Program-made: the position numbers and the translations under genes
Notes under the pieces: model-generated
The model's database searches: none
The model's input: the letters and a program-made list of their open reading frames with translations, nothing else
Told to the model about the DNA's origin: nothing
Shown here: positions 5,529-5,548 of the stretch, one piece after another
How the letters are laid out: each line of letters starts with the position of its first letter
How positions within the stretch are numbered: the first letter of the stretch is position 1
DNA from: Cryomorphaceae bacterium
Lineage (GTDB): Bacteria; Bacteroidota; Bacteroidia; Flavobacteriales; Schleiferiaceae
Reading direction: 5' to 3'
Assembly (NCBI GenBank): GCA_022565745.1
Contig: JAIUMB010000142.1
Span: forward strand, 1-5,548
Length of the DNA: 5,548 nt

Positions 5529-5548
5529 CCAAACCCCCAAACCCCCAA
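5529..5548 (+). repeat. Octamer tandem array after repeat copy 3, cut by the window edge
   Basis: Two full CCAAACCC units and a partial CCAA reach the end of the window, so the full length is unknown. The minus strand reads G5-TTT-G5-TTT-GG. With one more unit beyond the edge this would be a stronger G-quadruplex candidate than the array at 5331-5360. Confidence 0.75.

Larger units (their letters stand above)
5166..5548 (+). other. Open frame through the repeat cluster, right-truncated, probably not a gene
   Basis: From the ATG at 5166 the plus strand stays open to the window edge, about 127 codons, with the upstream in-frame stop at 5154-5156. The first residues (MENEKCRMKNEECR) are just a translation of the heptamer array. 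The three 36-bp repeats fall in the same frame, each giving a TNQ[IK]LA-like peptide, because their spacings (87 and 111 bases) are multiples of three. The rest is basic, low in recognisable structure and matches no family I know. There is no promoter or ribosome binding evidence. The likeliest reading is an accidental frame across intergenic repeats; a small repeat-derived protein cannot be excluded because the end is not visible. Confidence 0.15.

Noticed and set aside
5295..5548. Integron attC sites or an insertion sequence end
   Set aside because: The repeats are direct and lack the paired inverted core sites of attC; no integrase, transposase or terminal inverted repeats are visible.

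Overview
The window looks like chromosome of a Bacteroidota bacterium, most likely in Flavobacteriales. Three things suggest this: the protein styles (a flavobacterial-type class I aminotransferase, a DUF4254 protein beside a family 9 glycosyltransferase, a Bacteroidota-like MurI and dGTPase), the lack of Shine-Dalgarno sequences before the genes, and an exact match to the Bacteroidota -7 promoter element (TAnnTTTG) before the leftward operon. This is family-level recognition by eye; no database search was run.

Layout. Positions 1-126 are an AT-rich leader. Two rightward genes follow: murI (glutamate racemase, 127-945) and dgt (dGTP triphosphohydrolase, 929-2311), overlapping by 17 bases. Three leftward genes meet them tail to tail. 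In transcription order they are a PLP aminotransferase (3906-5102), a DUF4254 protein (3287-3913) and a family 9 glycosyltransferase (2295-3281). These three are packed with an 8-base overlap and a 5-base gap and look like one operon with its promoter near 5124-5131. The two operons also overlap by 17 bases at their 3' ends (2295-2311), where a small inverted repeat could act as a weak two-way terminator.

The genes are mostly housekeeping and cell-envelope functions. MurI makes D-glutamate for peptidoglycan, Dgt controls the dGTP pool, the aminotransferase moves amino groups between amino acids and 2-oxo acids, and the GT9 enzyme probably adds a sugar to lipopolysaccharide or another surface glycan. 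All five reading frames look intact and keep their key residues.

The unusual part is 5155-5548, upstream of the aminotransferase, which holds no confident gene and is built from layered repeats. There is a seven-unit heptamer array (5155-5203), three copies of a 36-bp direct repeat (5295, 5382, 5493), octamer arrays directly after copies 1 and 3, and a GC-rich module with a perfect short palindrome after copy 2. On the minus strand each 36-bp copy carries a flavobacterial promoter-like pair (TTTG, 18 bases, AAnnTTTG), and the octamer arrays are G-rich. The cluster runs off the right edge. It is the best candidate here for something undescribed, most likely a dispersed composite intergenic repeat family. 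I see no defence, secretion or biosynthetic system in the window.
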